From contig WSXU01000013.1 of NCBI GenBank assembly GCA_009773455.1, forward strand, positions 62,001 through 126,000: 64,000 nucleotides of DNA, given 5' to 3'. This DNA is from Bacteroidota bacterium. GTDB taxonomy: Bacteria > Bacteroidota > Bacteroidia > Bacteroidales > Lentimicrobiaceae. Shown here in pieces: positions 51,444 through 61,278 of the stretch. The notes under the pieces were generated by a model that did not search any database, was not told where the DNA came from, and saw only the letters and a program-made list of their open reading frames with translations. Positions within the stretch are counted from its first letter, which is position 1, and each line of letters starts with the position of its first letter. Made by a program: the position numbers and the translations under genes.

Positions 51444-52367
51444 ATGAATTTTTCAGTTTCAGTGGTCATCCCTTGCTTCAACGAAAAAGATAATATTGAG
51501 ATCCTTTACCGGCATCTTTCTATGATACTTGAGATTTACCCTGAGCTTGAACTGATTTTTGTGGATGACGGAAGTACAGATGCTACGCTTGAAACCATCC
51601 GTTCTGTCGCGGAAAAAGACCCCGGCGTCAGGTATATCTCTCTTTCGAGAAATTTCGGGCACCAGTATGCACTGAAAGCAGGGCTGGACCATGCCGGGGG
51701 TGATTGTGTCATCAGTATGGATGCCGATATGCAGCATCCACCCGAACTGATCCCTGTGATGATCGAAAAATGGCGTGAAGGTTATGAGGTAGTAAATACC
51801 ATCAGGGGAGATCAGAAATCGCTATCAGTCTCCAAAAAGTTCTCATCAGGTCTCTTTTATTTTATCATTAACAGGCTTTCATCGGTAGAAATCAAACCCG
51901 GGATCGCAGATTTCCGTCTGCTTGACCGAAAAGTAGTTGATGCCCTGAAACAGTTCAGCGAAAATCATATTTTTTTACGGGGACTGATACCATGGATGGG
52001 ATTCAGGCAGACATCCGTTCACTTTGAACCAGCTGAAAGACATAAAGGAACAACGAAATATACTTTTACCCGGATGCTGCGCCTCGCGCTGGATGGAATC
52101 ACTTCATTCAGCAGCAGACCTCTGTACCTCTCGATTGCTTTAGGATCAATCATAGCAGGTATTGCTTTCCTGTATGGGATTTATGCTGTTTATGTGCATC
52201 TTTTTACCGATGATGCCTTGCCGGGATGGACTTCCATTACTGCAAGCGTTCTGTTTATCGGTGGCATACAACTGATCATGCTTGGTATTATAGGTATTTA
52301 TCTCGGGAAGCTTTTTATTGAAAACAAAAAGAGACCTAATTATATCATCAGAGCAAAGAATTTCTGA
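51444..52367 (+). CDS. GT2 glycosyltransferase with two C-terminal helices (GtrB/ArnC type)
   Basis: This 307-residue enzyme has VVIPCFNEKDNIE, VDDGSTDATL, SRNFGHQYALKAG and MDADMQHPPEL in the GT-A domain, then two membrane helices (about 232-255 and 265-290). It belongs to the GtrB/DPM/ArnC branch that makes undecaprenyl-phosphate sugars. It is placed just before the second GT-C-like gene, mirroring the 45721/46478 pair. Confidence 0.9.
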   Translation: MNFSVSVVIPCFNEKDNIEILYRHLSMILEIYPELELIFVDDGSTDATLETIRSVAEKDPGVRYISLSRNFGHQYALKAGLDHAGGDCVISMDADMQHPPELIPVMIEKWREGYEVVNTIRGDQKSLSVSKKFSSGLFYFIINRLSSVEIKPGIADFRLLDRKVVDALKQFSENHIFLRGLIPWMGFRQTSVHFEPAERHKGTTKYTFTRMLRLALDGITSFSSRPLYLSIALGSIIAGIAFLYGIYAVYVHLFTDDALPGWTSITASVLFIGGIQLIMLGIIGIYLGKLFIENKKRPNYIIRAKNF

Positions 52368-52536
52368 AACGTTGAATGGCCATAGCATATAAGCAGAATT
52401 GCCGCGGAGCAGTGTTTCCGATGCCGTAGATTCAGGTTAATCAATGAAAATTCCGGAGGATAGGAACCAATGACTGATCTCCGGATCATATTTTTTATCA
52501 GGAATTTTCGTTATTTCGTAATTAAAACAATGTCCG

Positions 52537-54387
52537 ATGAAAATTAAGCTTCCAGACCCGAAATACCGGTATTCCTTTTTCACTTTAACCCTTCTGGTCC
52601 TGATCATTGCCATTGTCAGGGTCATGACACTGTCGGATAATGAACTGAGCTGGGATGTCTTCGGGTATTATATTCATCTGCCGGCGGCTTTTATCTATCA
52701 CGATCATGCCCTGCAAAACATCGGGTGGATTCAGGATATCATGTCAAAATACCCGGTGACCGGAACCCTTTACCAGTTAAGTACCGGGCCCGATGGAAAT
52801 CCGATCTTCTTTTTCCTGATGGGCATGTCATTCTTTTATGCTCCCTGGTTTTTTGCCGGTCATTTACTGGCTATGAATTCCGGTTATCCTGCCGATGGTT
52901 TCAGCCTTCCATACCAGTATTCCATTGCCCTCGGAGCCATCTTTTATACCATCATAGGCCTGGTTTACCTTCGGAAAATTCTGCTCGGACTGTTCAACGA
53001 TAAAACCTCTTCACTGATCCTCGTTATAATTGTGCTTGGGACCAATTACCTGCATTTTATGACGGTAAAGAACCTTGAAACAGCCAATGTCCTGTTTATG
53101 ATGGTGGCCCTCATTACCTGGAATACCATCCGGTGGATACAGGATCATAAACCACTCAATATGATTGCCCTGGCTGCCCTGGTTGTGCTTACCGCCCTGG
53201 TAAAACCCAGTGAAGTCATGGTGCTGCTGATTCCGCTGCTCTGGGGGGTGTATAACCGCGAATCACTGGCTGTTAAACTGAAAGAATTCTGGCAATACAG
53301 ATCGCAGGTGCTGCTTGCCGTTGGCGTTGGTTTGATCCTTGCCCTCCCCCAGATGATCTATTGGAAAGCTGAAACCGGTCACTTCCTGTTCGACAGCTAC
53401 AAAAATCCAGGTGTCGGACTGGATCTGAATTCACCGCACATTCTGCAGGTTTTGTTCAGCTTTAAAAAGGGATGGCTGGTGTATACCCCTGTCATGATTT
53501 TTGCCATCCTTGGGTTCTCCTCACTTTATAAAAGGAACAGGGGAATCTTCACCCCGGTTCTAATCTACTCTTTCATCGCTTTCTATATCCTTGCCAGCTG
53601 GACCGAATGGTGGTATGGCGCTTCCTGGAGCATACGGCCGATGATCACCCTCTACCCGCTACTGGCAATTCCACTCGGGTACATGGTTGAAGCCGTCTAT
53701 AAAAGGAAAATTGCCACCAAGGTGCTTTTTACCACTGCTGTCGCAGGCTTTGTGGTATTGAACCTGTTCCAGACATGGCAGCTGAACAATTACATTATTG
53801 ATCCTTACCGGATGACGAAGGACTACTATTTCGCTATTTTCGGAAAAACAACCATCAGTCCCGAAACCCGCAACCTGCTTGCCATTGATCGGCCTTTGAC
53901 AGAGACCGGAACTTTTACAAAGGAAACAGAATACAACCGGAGAAATATCGGGTATTACGATTTTGAACAACCGGATACCAACAGATATCAGAATTATGTG
54001 GCAGACTCGTTGCATGGAAAGGCATTCCGTCTTGATGAAAGCATGGGTTTTTCACCTGAAATCAGAACCACTTACAGTGGTCTTACCAATAAAGACCATG
54101 CCTGGATAAGGGCGGGTGTGGATATTTTTATTCCTGAAGGCTACAGGGAGGAACTGCCGTTGCTGGTGCTCACCTTTGAAAGGAAGGAAGGTGCCTATGG
54201 CTACCGCTCCTACGGAATCGATACTTCAATCTATAAACCCGGCCAATGGGGTAAAATACAGGTGGATTACCTTACACCAAACATCCGGAGCAACGATGAC
54301 TTTTTCAAGATCTACATCTGGCACCGGGGGAAAAGTCCGGTGTTCATCGATAACCTGAAAGCGGATGTATTTGAGCCGCGCTATTAA
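52537..54387 (+). CDS. GT-C-like membrane glycosyltransferase with C-terminal module (copy 2)
   Basis: This 616-residue polytopic protein is a paralog of the 46478 protein: SWDVFGYYIHLPAAFIY, SGYPADGFSLPYQY and KKGWLVYTPVMI have close counterparts there. Membrane helices occupy about residues 10-430, followed by a soluble part of some 185 residues. It opens near YDFEQPDTNRYQN and ends FKIYIWHRGKSPVFIDN, the shared C-terminal module. Acceptor and sugar are unknown. Confidence 0.75.
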   Translation: MKIKLPDPKYRYSFFTLTLLVLIIAIVRVMTLSDNELSWDVFGYYIHLPAAFIYHDHALQNIGWIQDIMSKYPVTGTLYQLSTGPDGNPIFFFLMGMSFFYAPWFFAGHLLAMNSGYPADGFSLPYQYSIALGAIFYTIIGLVYLRKILLGLFNDKTSSLILVIIVLGTNYLHFMTVKNLETANVLFMMVALITWNTIRWIQDHKPLNMIALAALVVLTALVKPSEVMVLLIPLLWGVYNRESLAVKLKEFWQYRSQVLLAVGVGLILALPQMIYWKAETGHFLFDSYKNPGVGLDLNSPHILQVLFSFKKGWLVYTPVMIFAILGFSSLYKRNRGIFTPVLIYSFIAFYILASWTEWWYGASWSIRPMITLYPLLAIPLGYMVEAVYKRKIATKVLFTTAVAGFVVLNLFQTWQLNNYIIDPYRMTKDYYFAIFGKTTISPETRNLLAIDRPLTETGTFTKETEYNRRNIGYYDFEQPDTNRYQNYVADSLHGKAFRLDESMGFSPEIRTTYSGLTNKDHAWIRAGVDIFIPEGYREELPLLVLTFERKEGAYGYRSYGIDTSIYKPGQWGKIQVDYLTPNIRSNDDFFKIYIWHRGKSPVFIDNLKADVFEPRY

Positions 54388-54424
54388 ACGCACTTTCAAT
54401 GAATTATTAGCAGATGATGGTTGC

Positions 54425-55858
54425 TCAATCAATGAATTTGATCTTATTCAGGGCATAGGCCACCATCCTGATCAGCAACCATCCATGCCGGAAGCGTGAG
54501 ATGTTGGTGTCGCCGTATTTTCTGGCCCTGTAACGGATGGGCACCTCCAGCAGTTTCAGGTTGAGTTTTGAAGAGCCGAAAATAAGATCAAAATCGCCAA
54601 ACGGATCAAAATTTCCAAAGTAGGAACGGTTGGCCGCCAGTTTCCGGTAATTCTCAGCCGTCATCACTTTGGTCCCGCAAAGGGTATCTTTGATGCGCTG
54701 ACCCAGCAACCAGGAAAACATCACAGAGAAAAATTTATTTCCCATCATGTTGAGTGTACGCATGGCCTCCTCCTCCATAGGGTAAACCAGGCGTGTTCCG
54801 TTGATGAATTCTCCACGTCCTGTTGCCAGGGCGTTGTAGAACTTCGGAAGATCTTCGGGTGGAACCGTCAGGTCAGCATCGAGGATCATCAGGATATCTC
54901 CCTTTGCATGGTCATATCCCTTACGAACGGCATCCCCCTTTCCTTTGCCCTCCTGAACAAGAAATTTAACATCTCTTTTCCCATTATAAGCCTCACAAAC
55001 GCGTTTGATTTCATCCAGTGTTCCATCGGTCGAGTTCCCCTCAACGAAAATAATCTCGGTGTGACTGCCCATTTCCGGGGTCCGGATAACAGCCTCTTCA
55101 ATGTTGCCTTTTTCATTTCTGGCAGGAATAATCACCGACACAGAAAAGTCGCTGTTGTTGTGCGGGCGGAGTTGTGGCAGCCTGGCCACGATGTATCCGG
55201 TAAGACAGAGGCTGTTGAATAACGGCAGGTAAGCGATGTATTTATTGAAGAACCATGAGATCAGCGGGATATACACAGGAAACAGAAACCGCTTACCTGA
55301 TTTCACCACGTCAAATCCCTCAACCTGCAAGAGGTTGATCACATCACCCCGGTTGAGCCAGTTGAGACGTGGATGAGGCATTTTCAACCCGATTTTCTGT
55401 GCAAACCACATCAGGGGTTCCCATAAAAAGCTGTGGTAAGAAATCAAAATACGCGAACCCGGATGAACCACCTTTTTCAGTTCACTGAACGCTGTCTGGA
55501 TGTCCTCCAGATAACCCAGTGTATCAGAAATAACCACAAAATCATAGGTTTCCCGTATACTCAGCTGCTCGGCATCCATTACTTCAAAATTCAGGCGGGG
55601 ATATTTCTCCCCGGCAATCCTGATCATTGAAGGGGAAAGATCGATACCCATTCCCGCTGATGGTTTCAGGGCATTAAGTACATAACCGGTTCCGCATCCG
55701 ATTTCAAGCACCCTGGATCCCTCCGGGATATTGAACCTGAAAAAGCGAACGAGGTTTTTATAGTAGTATAAATTCCTTCGAATATACCTGTCGCGCTTTT
55801 CAGCAATACGCTCCATGGATTCAGTTACCCTTTGCTTATTTTCCGTTAACAGGCTCAT
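54425..55858 (-). CDS. SAM methyltransferase-GT2 glycosyltransferase fusion
   Basis: This 477-residue protein has an N-terminal class I methyltransferase (VLEIGCGTGYVLNALK at about 50-65, GIDLSPSMIRIA, VVISDTLGYLED) and, after about residue 235, a GT2 domain (VIIPARNEKGNIEEAV, GNSTDGTLDEI, DADLTVPPEDL). The start overlaps the end of the 708-residue membrane protein gene by 23 bp, so the two are co-translated. A two-headed enzyme that both methylates and transfers a sugar would fit formation of a capped or methylated lipid-linked sugar. Confidence 0.8.
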   Translation of the reverse strand: MSLLTENKQRVTESMERIAEKRDRYIRRNLYYYKNLVRFFRFNIPEGSRVLEIGCGTGYVLNALKPSAGMGIDLSPSMIRIAGEKYPRLNFEVMDAEQLSIRETYDFVVISDTLGYLEDIQTAFSELKKVVHPGSRILISYHSFLWEPLMWFAQKIGLKMPHPRLNWLNRGDVINLLQVEGFDVVKSGKRFLFPVYIPLISWFFNKYIAYLPLFNSLCLTGYIVARLPQLRPHNNSDFSVSVIIPARNEKGNIEEAVIRTPEMGSHTEIIFVEGNSTDGTLDEIKRVCEAYNGKRDVKFLVQEGKGKGDAVRKGYDHAKGDILMILDADLTVPPEDLPKFYNALATGRGEFINGTRLVYPMEEEAMRTLNMMGNKFFSVMFSWLLGQRIKDTLCGTKVMTAENYRKLAANRSYFGNFDPFGDFDLIFGSSKLNLKLLEVPIRYRARKYGDTNISRFRHGWLLIRMVAYALNKIKFID

Positions 55859-57962
55859 CAGTTGTACATAATGTTTTTAATGGTCGGTAAATCTCCAGTC
55901 TGAAATTATCGAAATAGACAGGGTTTTTGCCCTTGTTCCATGCATATAGCTTTATTTTCTTCCCTGCCATGAATGATGGGATAACCGTTTTCAGTCTGAC
56001 CTGGTACCACTCCGACTCCTTTAATCCCGTATCCGGAGAAGCAGTTTCATAAAGAAGGGAGGAATCCTCACCTGAAAGTACCAGCCTGATATCACCTGGA
56101 TTCCCGGATGCCTTTACTAAAACATCAATCTGATCTCCATCTCTGAGCACTTCCGGGTCAATGCTGAAAGCATAGGGATTCAGGTCATTTGTAACAATGC
56201 TGCTGCGGCCTGAGAAGCTTTTATCGTAACTAATTATCCCCGGAAATGACAATCCATCTGATTTCAGGGGCACCTCAGGGTTGGGTGGGGATGCTTCTGC
56301 CCCGTTAAAAATCAATTTCCTGTCAGCAACATTACCTTCGCCATCAATTTCAACAGGAGACATAAGCACCTGGTATCCATCAGAATACACTGTTCTGAAA
56401 CGATAACCATGCGTTTTCAGATCAAGCAGATCAATGATTCCCTGATCATGAACCGGAGGACCGATATATATCATTTTCCCCTTATAGGCATTGAAAAGCG
56501 AATCGATGCTGACACGGTTATTCCCCCAATGAGAAATCATACCGGTAAAGCCATCCAGAATATAATAATCAGGATAGATTTTTTGTAAATCAGGAACATA
56601 CCGTTTTATACTATAGGCATTTCCAAAATATAAGCCTGTAGCAGGAGATGAACCAGGGTTGGCACAAATGACGGCATGTTTCCCGGATGCACCGGTGGCT
56701 GCCTGCCACGCATTCTCCCATACCGGATTTCTTTCAGTGGTATATATGGCTTTCTTCCGGGCAATCCCATAAGGTATAATCAATAGGATGCAACTAAGGG
56801 TAACCGCTCCTGCAATTATATTTCCAAGGGTTTTTGAAGAAAAAAGTGAAACGGCAAGATGCAGGATCAGCACAGCATTGATAGCCGCAATGCTTTCGTA
56901 GGGAAGCAGATATACCTCCTTGGGCTGCTTTGCAACAAGCAGATATCCTGCGGCCTGAGCTAAAGAAACGGCCAGCAGCAACCTTGCAGCTAAAGCATCC
57001 GGCCAATGCTTCTTTACCATTCTGAAACCAACGAAAATCAGTAAAACCAGAATCGTTAATCCAAAGATAACAGCCAGGACAGGACTCACCACAAAAAGAT
57101 TGACCAGATCTCCGAAATACCTGGAAGTATCAATGATTCCTTTTGTACCGGTGCCATATTGCCCGGTATGAAAGAACAGCCTGTAAATCCAGTAAATCAT
57201 GTTCGGATATAATCTGATTACCGGCAGGGTGAATACAATAAAAGAAATCCCGCTGGTTACCAGAAACCTTATTTTTTCCTTTACAGGATTAAAAAGAACC
57301 AGGGGTATGATCAATAAAGGGGCAAACAATATTTTGGAGGCCATTCCAAACCCGCAGATAATGCCAAAAAGCAATACAAATTTCCCGGAGCCGGAGGTAT
57401 TTTTTCTGAAATACCAGACGATAGAAACAGCAGCCATAGCAATGGCAGCAAGCATCTGCATCAATTCCTGCGTAATTCTGGTATAACCATTAAAAAGGAT
57501 AAATCCTGAAATAAACGGGGTAAGCTGAAGAAGCAAGGCATACCAGAGATTACCCGTTTTTCTGAAAAGAAAGAATGCAAGTAATAACAAAGCCAGAGAA
57601 CCAATAAAGGCTGTTGCAACATTCAGTATTCTGATGTAGTGCTCCGGTTCTGACAATACTGCTTTGGTCAGGGACTCACCACGGCGGTCAGCCATCCATG
57701 CACCCTGCAAAACCAAACCACCGGTTACCTGCATGGTAGTTCCCGGATGATCCACATGACCGGCCAGCCTGAACCGGGCCATGTTCAAAGCATTAAAAAG
57801 ATAGGCATACTCCGGGTCATACCCGCCTCCGTACCACGCTTTATCGCGTGCCTTAATGGTAGTGATTGATGTAAGCAAAAGAATAACCGGAACAACGAGC
57901 AGAATGGCAATAATCAATAGCTGCCTGAGATATTTAACGGTTGTCGATGTGGTTTTGCCCAT
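55836..57962 (-). CDS. GT-C (PMT-like) membrane protein with C-terminal module
   Basis: This 708-residue protein has about 12 membrane helices. Its first loop is long and contains YGGYDPEYAYLFNALNMAR and HVDHPGTTMQ, with acidic residues at the position of the catalytic Asp in PMT-like enzymes. The last 200 residues are soluble and end IKLYAWNKGKNPVYFDNF, the module seen in three neighbouring membrane proteins. It is the first gene of a two-gene operon with the methyltransferase-GT2 fusion. Confidence 0.75.
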   Translation of the reverse strand: MGKTTSTTVKYLRQLLIIAILLVVPVILLLTSITTIKARDKAWYGGGYDPEYAYLFNALNMARFRLAGHVDHPGTTMQVTGGLVLQGAWMADRRGESLTKAVLSEPEHYIRILNVATAFIGSLALLLLAFFLFRKTGNLWYALLLQLTPFISGFILFNGYTRITQELMQMLAAIAMAAVSIVWYFRKNTSGSGKFVLLFGIICGFGMASKILFAPLLIIPLVLFNPVKEKIRFLVTSGISFIVFTLPVIRLYPNMIYWIYRLFFHTGQYGTGTKGIIDTSRYFGDLVNLFVVSPVLAVIFGLTILVLLIFVGFRMVKKHWPDALAARLLLAVSLAQAAGYLLVAKQPKEVYLLPYESIAAINAVLILHLAVSLFSSKTLGNIIAGAVTLSCILLIIPYGIARKKAIYTTERNPVWENAWQAATGASGKHAVICANPGSSPATGLYFGNAYSIKRYVPDLQKIYPDYYILDGFTGMISHWGNNRVSIDSLFNAYKGKMIYIGPPVHDQGIIDLLDLKTHGYRFRTVYSDGYQVLMSPVEIDGEGNVADRKLIFNGAEASPPNPEVPLKSDGLSFPGIISYDKSFSGRSSIVTNDLNPYAFSIDPEVLRDGDQIDVLVKASGNPGDIRLVLSGEDSSLLYETASPDTGLKESEWYQVRLKTVIPSFMAGKKIKLYAWNKGKNPVYFDNFRLEIYRPLKTLCTTDEPVNGK

Positions 57963-57983
57963 ACGGTTTTACCAATGATTGCT

Positions 57984-57991
57984 CAAAGATA
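57984..57991 (-). promoter_or_regulatory. Candidate -7 box for the PMT-like operon
   Basis: TATCTTTG on the minus strand, 22 nt before the start at 57962. No clear -33 box. Confidence 0.5.
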
Positions 57992-58056
57992 CAAATTAGA
58001 ATGTGCATCTCCTGACATCAGGGAGGCAAAGGCAGTTATCAGATCCAAACCCTGAA

Positions 58057-59049
58057 CTAAGCTGCAAGTATCTTCTCAATGGCTTCAAGCTCGTCGTCTG
58101 TAAACGCATGATTATCTATGGCTTGCAGATTATCGTCAAGCTGTGCAATGCTGCTGGCTCCCACCAGAACCGATGTGATGCCTTCATTCCTGAGAATCCA
58201 GGCCAGGGCCATCTGTGAAAGCTTCTGACCTCTCCGGGCAGCCAGGGCATTCAATTTCCCGGCCTTCTGAACTTTTTCAGTTGTTACCTGACTTTCCTGC
58301 AAAAAGCCATGCTCACTGGCAGCCCTGGAACCGGGTGGAATACCATGCAGGTATTTATCGGTTAACAATCCCTGTGCAAGTGGGGAATAAGCGATACATC
58401 CCATGTTTTCTTCTCTCAGCAGGTCAAGCAAGCCGTTCTCAACCCAGCGGTCAAACATTGAATACCGGGGCTGATGGATCAGGCAGTGAATACCAAGGCT
58501 TTTCAGGATTTCAACTGCCATGCGGGTTTGGGTAGCAGAATAATTAGAAAGGCCGATATAAAGAGCCTTTCCCTGCCTGACTATCTGTTCAAGAGCCCCC
58601 ATTGTCTCTTCAAACGGTGTATCAGGATCTGGCCGGTGAGAATAAAAAATATCAACATAATCAACACCCAGGCGCTTGAGGCTCTGATCCAGGCTGGCTA
58701 CGAGGTATTTTTTTGAGCCCATCTCACCATAAGGTCCCGGCCACATAAAATAACCGGCTTTTGTTGAAATAATGAGTTCATCCCTGTATTTATGTAAATC
58801 ATCCTTCAGAATTCGTCCGAATGTTTCCTCGGCAGAACCTGCAGGGGGCCCATAATTGTTGGCCAGGTCAAAATGAGTGATGCCCCGGTCAAAACCGTGC
58901 AACACCAGGCTCCTGCTTAACTGGTAAATATCAACGCCGCCAAAGTTATGCCAGAGACCGAGTGAGACTCCGGGAAGTTTCAGTCCGCTTCTGCCACAAC
59001 GATTGTACGGCATGGTTTCGTAACGTGCATTATCAGCTGTATAAGACAT
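58057..59049 (-). CDS. Aldo/keto reductase (YghZ/GPR-like)
   Basis: This 330-residue AKR has the Asp/Tyr region HFDLANNYGPPAGSAEE, the Lys in ISTKAGYFMWPG and the His in FYSHRPDPDTP. GLSNYSATQ and the C-terminal LVGASSIAQLDDNLQ NADPH-binding region are intact. It is closest to YghZ, the L-glyceraldehyde-3-phosphate reductase type. It probably detoxifies small aldehydes; its position in the glycan locus is likely fortuitous. Confidence 0.9.
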   Translation of the reverse strand: MSYTADNARYETMPYNRCGRSGLKLPGVSLGLWHNFGGVDIYQLSRSLVLHGFDRGITHFDLANNYGPPAGSAEETFGRILKDDLHKYRDELIISTKAGYFMWPGPYGEMGSKKYLVASLDQSLKRLGVDYVDIFYSHRPDPDTPFEETMGALEQIVRQGKALYIGLSNYSATQTRMAVEILKSLGIHCLIHQPRYSMFDRWVENGLLDLLREENMGCIAYSPLAQGLLTDKYLHGIPPGSRAASEHGFLQESQVTTEKVQKAGKLNALAARRGQKLSQMALAWILRNEGITSVLVGASSIAQLDDNLQAIDNHAFTDDELEAIEKILAA

Positions 59050-59093
59050 AAAGATCGGTCTAGGTTAAACGGTATTTAGAAAGAAATTCCATT

Positions 59094-60074
59094 TCATGGT
59101 TTAGGCCCTTTCAGGTATCTGATAAAAGACTTGTAATCCTCCATTATCAGATTGATGCTTACCGGTTTATAAAACCAGATCAACAAGCCAATGATCCCTC
59201 CCCACAGGAAAAAGGCTGTAAACTGAAGAAGCGAGAAAACAATGGCCGTTTCAGGCGAAACCAGATAAAAGGAAAGCAGATAAACAAGACTTGCTTCACG
59301 GGTACCAAAGCCCGCCAGTGTAATCGGAATAATAGTCACCAGGCTCATAAGACTCAGAATGAAACTGATATCTATGATGTTGAGCTCAATGCCAACCGCC
59401 TTGAGTATCATCTGATTGGCAAGATAAAAAAGGAAATAAGCAAGCAGTGTAAGCACCCAGGGCAGAAACATCTCCGGTTTAAACATTCCGTTCCAGGTTT
59501 CCATAATAAATCTGAAGCTGATGGGAGCAGTTTCAGGTTTGACCAGAATTTTAAGAACCCAATAACCAGCGCCCCAAACAACCAGCATGGCAAAAGCAGT
59601 TACCAGCAGGTAAACGAATCCGTTGAAATTACCAAGGAGTTTATAAAAATAAAGCATTCCAGTTCCGCCAAACCAAATGAGTAGTGCAAAATCAAAAATC
59701 CTGTCTGCCACCAGTGTTTTGAAAGAACGATAAAAGGTAATACCTGTATCTTCCCGAACATAATACAAACGGGCTATTTCTCCAACCCTTCCGGGTGTAA
59801 CAAGGCCGATGGTAAATGAAGACATGTAGGCAATAAAACTGCGCCACCGTGAATAGTTGCAATCTTCTTGTTTTAACAGGATATTCCAGCGAATGCTTTT
59901 AATTCCCAGAACAATGACTACCCCAAACAAAGAGAACAAAAACCATGAGATATCCAGGCCCGCCAGTATCCTTGTGAACTCCTTGAGGTTCCATTGGATC
60001 CTGCTCACCAACAACCAGATAATCAGCGCTGAACCGGCTACTTTAAACAGCGTTTTTAACCAGCTTTTCTTCAT
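59094..60074 (-). CDS. Flippase-like membrane protein (LPG-synthase TM / YbhN family)
   Basis: This 326-residue protein has about eight membrane helices and the family motifs RSIRWNILLKQE-like, SFTIGLVTPGRVGEIAR, VADRIFDFALL and PITLAGFGTREASLVYLL. It belongs to the AglD/YbhN (UPF0104) group of lipid flippase-like proteins, often found with polyprenyl-linked glycosylation genes. That fits the surrounding GT2/GT-C genes. Confidence 0.85.
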   Translation of the reverse strand: MKKSWLKTLFKVAGSALIIWLLVSRIQWNLKEFTRILAGLDISWFLFSLFGVVIVLGIKSIRWNILLKQEDCNYSRWRSFIAYMSSFTIGLVTPGRVGEIARLYYVREDTGITFYRSFKTLVADRIFDFALLIWFGGTGMLYFYKLLGNFNGFVYLLVTAFAMLVVWGAGYWVLKILVKPETAPISFRFIMETWNGMFKPEMFLPWVLTLLAYFLFYLANQMILKAVGIELNIIDISFILSLMSLVTIIPITLAGFGTREASLVYLLSFYLVSPETAIVFSLLQFTAFFLWGGIIGLLIWFYKPVSINLIMEDYKSFIRYLKGPKP

Positions 60075-60099
60075 TGGTTCAGATTATCACATTTTATAT

Positions 60100-60107
60100 C
60101 AAAGGTA
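60100..60107 (-). promoter_or_regulatory. Candidate -7 box for the flippase-like gene
   Basis: TACCTTTG on the minus strand, 26 nt before the start at 60074; -33 box poor. Confidence 0.45.
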
Positions 60108-60311
60108 GCCATTTTCGGTTGTGTGAGTAATGTTTCAATCAAACACCAACCCGGTTTCAGAGCATTAAACCGGTGATCTGTCGTCAGATATATCAACAAA
60201 TGAAACATGCTATTGGTTATCAATCCTCTGAAATATAATATTAAAAGAATAGGGATTTAAAATCCGGGCATCAGGAAATGAATCAACGGGCACTACCTGC
60301 AGTAAGGACCA

Positions 60312-61088
60312 TTATGTTTCCTTCTCCGCAATAACCAGCCAATACCTGGCATTATTACCAAAAAGCCTTATCAGACCAGGTTCTGTTTCAAGTTTGAACA
60401 GTTCTTCGCTTTCCTCCGGATTCAGTCTTTTGGGGTTTGAAATACAGGAGAAGGTATCTTTGCCGAATCCGGAAAACATTCCGATGGGTATAATCTTCTG
60501 AATCCGGAGTCCTGAATTCCGGTACAATTCATCAAGTTCCTCCGGGGTCTGGGCATTATAGTAAGGATGTGTTCCATTAAGGACTTCACTTACTGCCTTA
60601 AAATTCCTCTCTTTGATAAACCGGTATACATAGTAGCCAACAGAACGGTGTGAGGCAATCACCACGCCACCGGGTTTTGCCAGCATTGCAAGCTTCTCTA
60701 TATTTCCTGCTGTATCCGGCAGATTGTAAAGTAATTCGATGCACATCACCACATCAAAAGAGCCAGGAGTCAGCACTTTACAGGTTTGATCAAGGCCTTC
60801 CTTTCTGAAAATCACCTGATCCCCGGTGTGGAGTTTACCCTTTATGTATCTGAAGAATGATGCTCTGATATCGGTAGCGGTCACCTCCATCCCGGCCCTG
60901 ATCGCTGGAATGGTAAAACGGCCATTCTGACATCCGATATCTAGCAACGACTTCCCTTTGGCAAAAAAAGTACTGAGATGCAGCATATATTCACCAAAAT
61001 AAAACCGTTCAGCCGCATGGGTATGCATGTTGTGCGGCGGGACAATCCGGTAACGGATAAAATTAACACCACGTTGAAAAATTGTCAT
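60312..61088 (-). CDS. SAM-dependent methyltransferase
   Basis: This 258-residue class I methyltransferase has SLLDIGCQNGRFTIPA (motif I), EVTATDIRASF and FDVVMCIELLYNLPD. The substrate is unknown. It is monocistronic with its own promoter-like sequence just upstream. A role in sugar or lipid methylation is suggested only by its neighbours. Confidence 0.8.
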   Translation of the reverse strand: MTIFQRGVNFIRYRIVPPHNMHTHAAERFYFGEYMLHLSTFFAKGKSLLDIGCQNGRFTIPAIRAGMEVTATDIRASFFRYIKGKLHTGDQVIFRKEGLDQTCKVLTPGSFDVVMCIELLYNLPDTAGNIEKLAMLAKPGGVVIASHRSVGYYVYRFIKERNFKAVSEVLNGTHPYYNAQTPEELDELYRNSGLRIQKIIPIGMFSGFGKDTFSCISNPKRLNPEESEELFKLETEPGLIRLFGNNARYWLVIAEKET

Positions 61089-61111
61089 GACACGTATAAC
61101 TTGAATATTTT

Positions 61112-61142
61112 CAAAGATAAGTTAATTATAACAGTCCTTAAA
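61112..61142 (-). promoter_or_regulatory. Candidate promoter of the methyltransferase gene
   Basis: TATCTTTG (61112-61119, minus strand) with TTTA (61139-61142) exactly 19 nt upstream. Start codon at 61088. Confidence 0.55.
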
Positions 61143-61231
61143 GGTATTGTGAATCCTTTCAGTAGTTCGCTGACTCAGTTTCAGATACTCAAAGGATTCT
61201 GCGCTATAAAACATGGTTTCCTGAAACATAC

Positions 61232-61264
61232 AGGCCGGAGGATTCAGAATAAATCCTCCGGCCT
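61232..61264. terminator. Perfect 13-bp hairpin after the HIT gene
   Basis: AGGCCGGAGGATT (61232-61244) pairs with AATCCTCCGGCCT (61252-61264) around a 7-nt loop. It lies 15 nt beyond the stop of the HIT gene. There is no long T run on either side, so it may be a weak or factor-assisted terminator. Confidence 0.65.
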
Positions 61265-61278
61265 GACTATTAAGTGTC

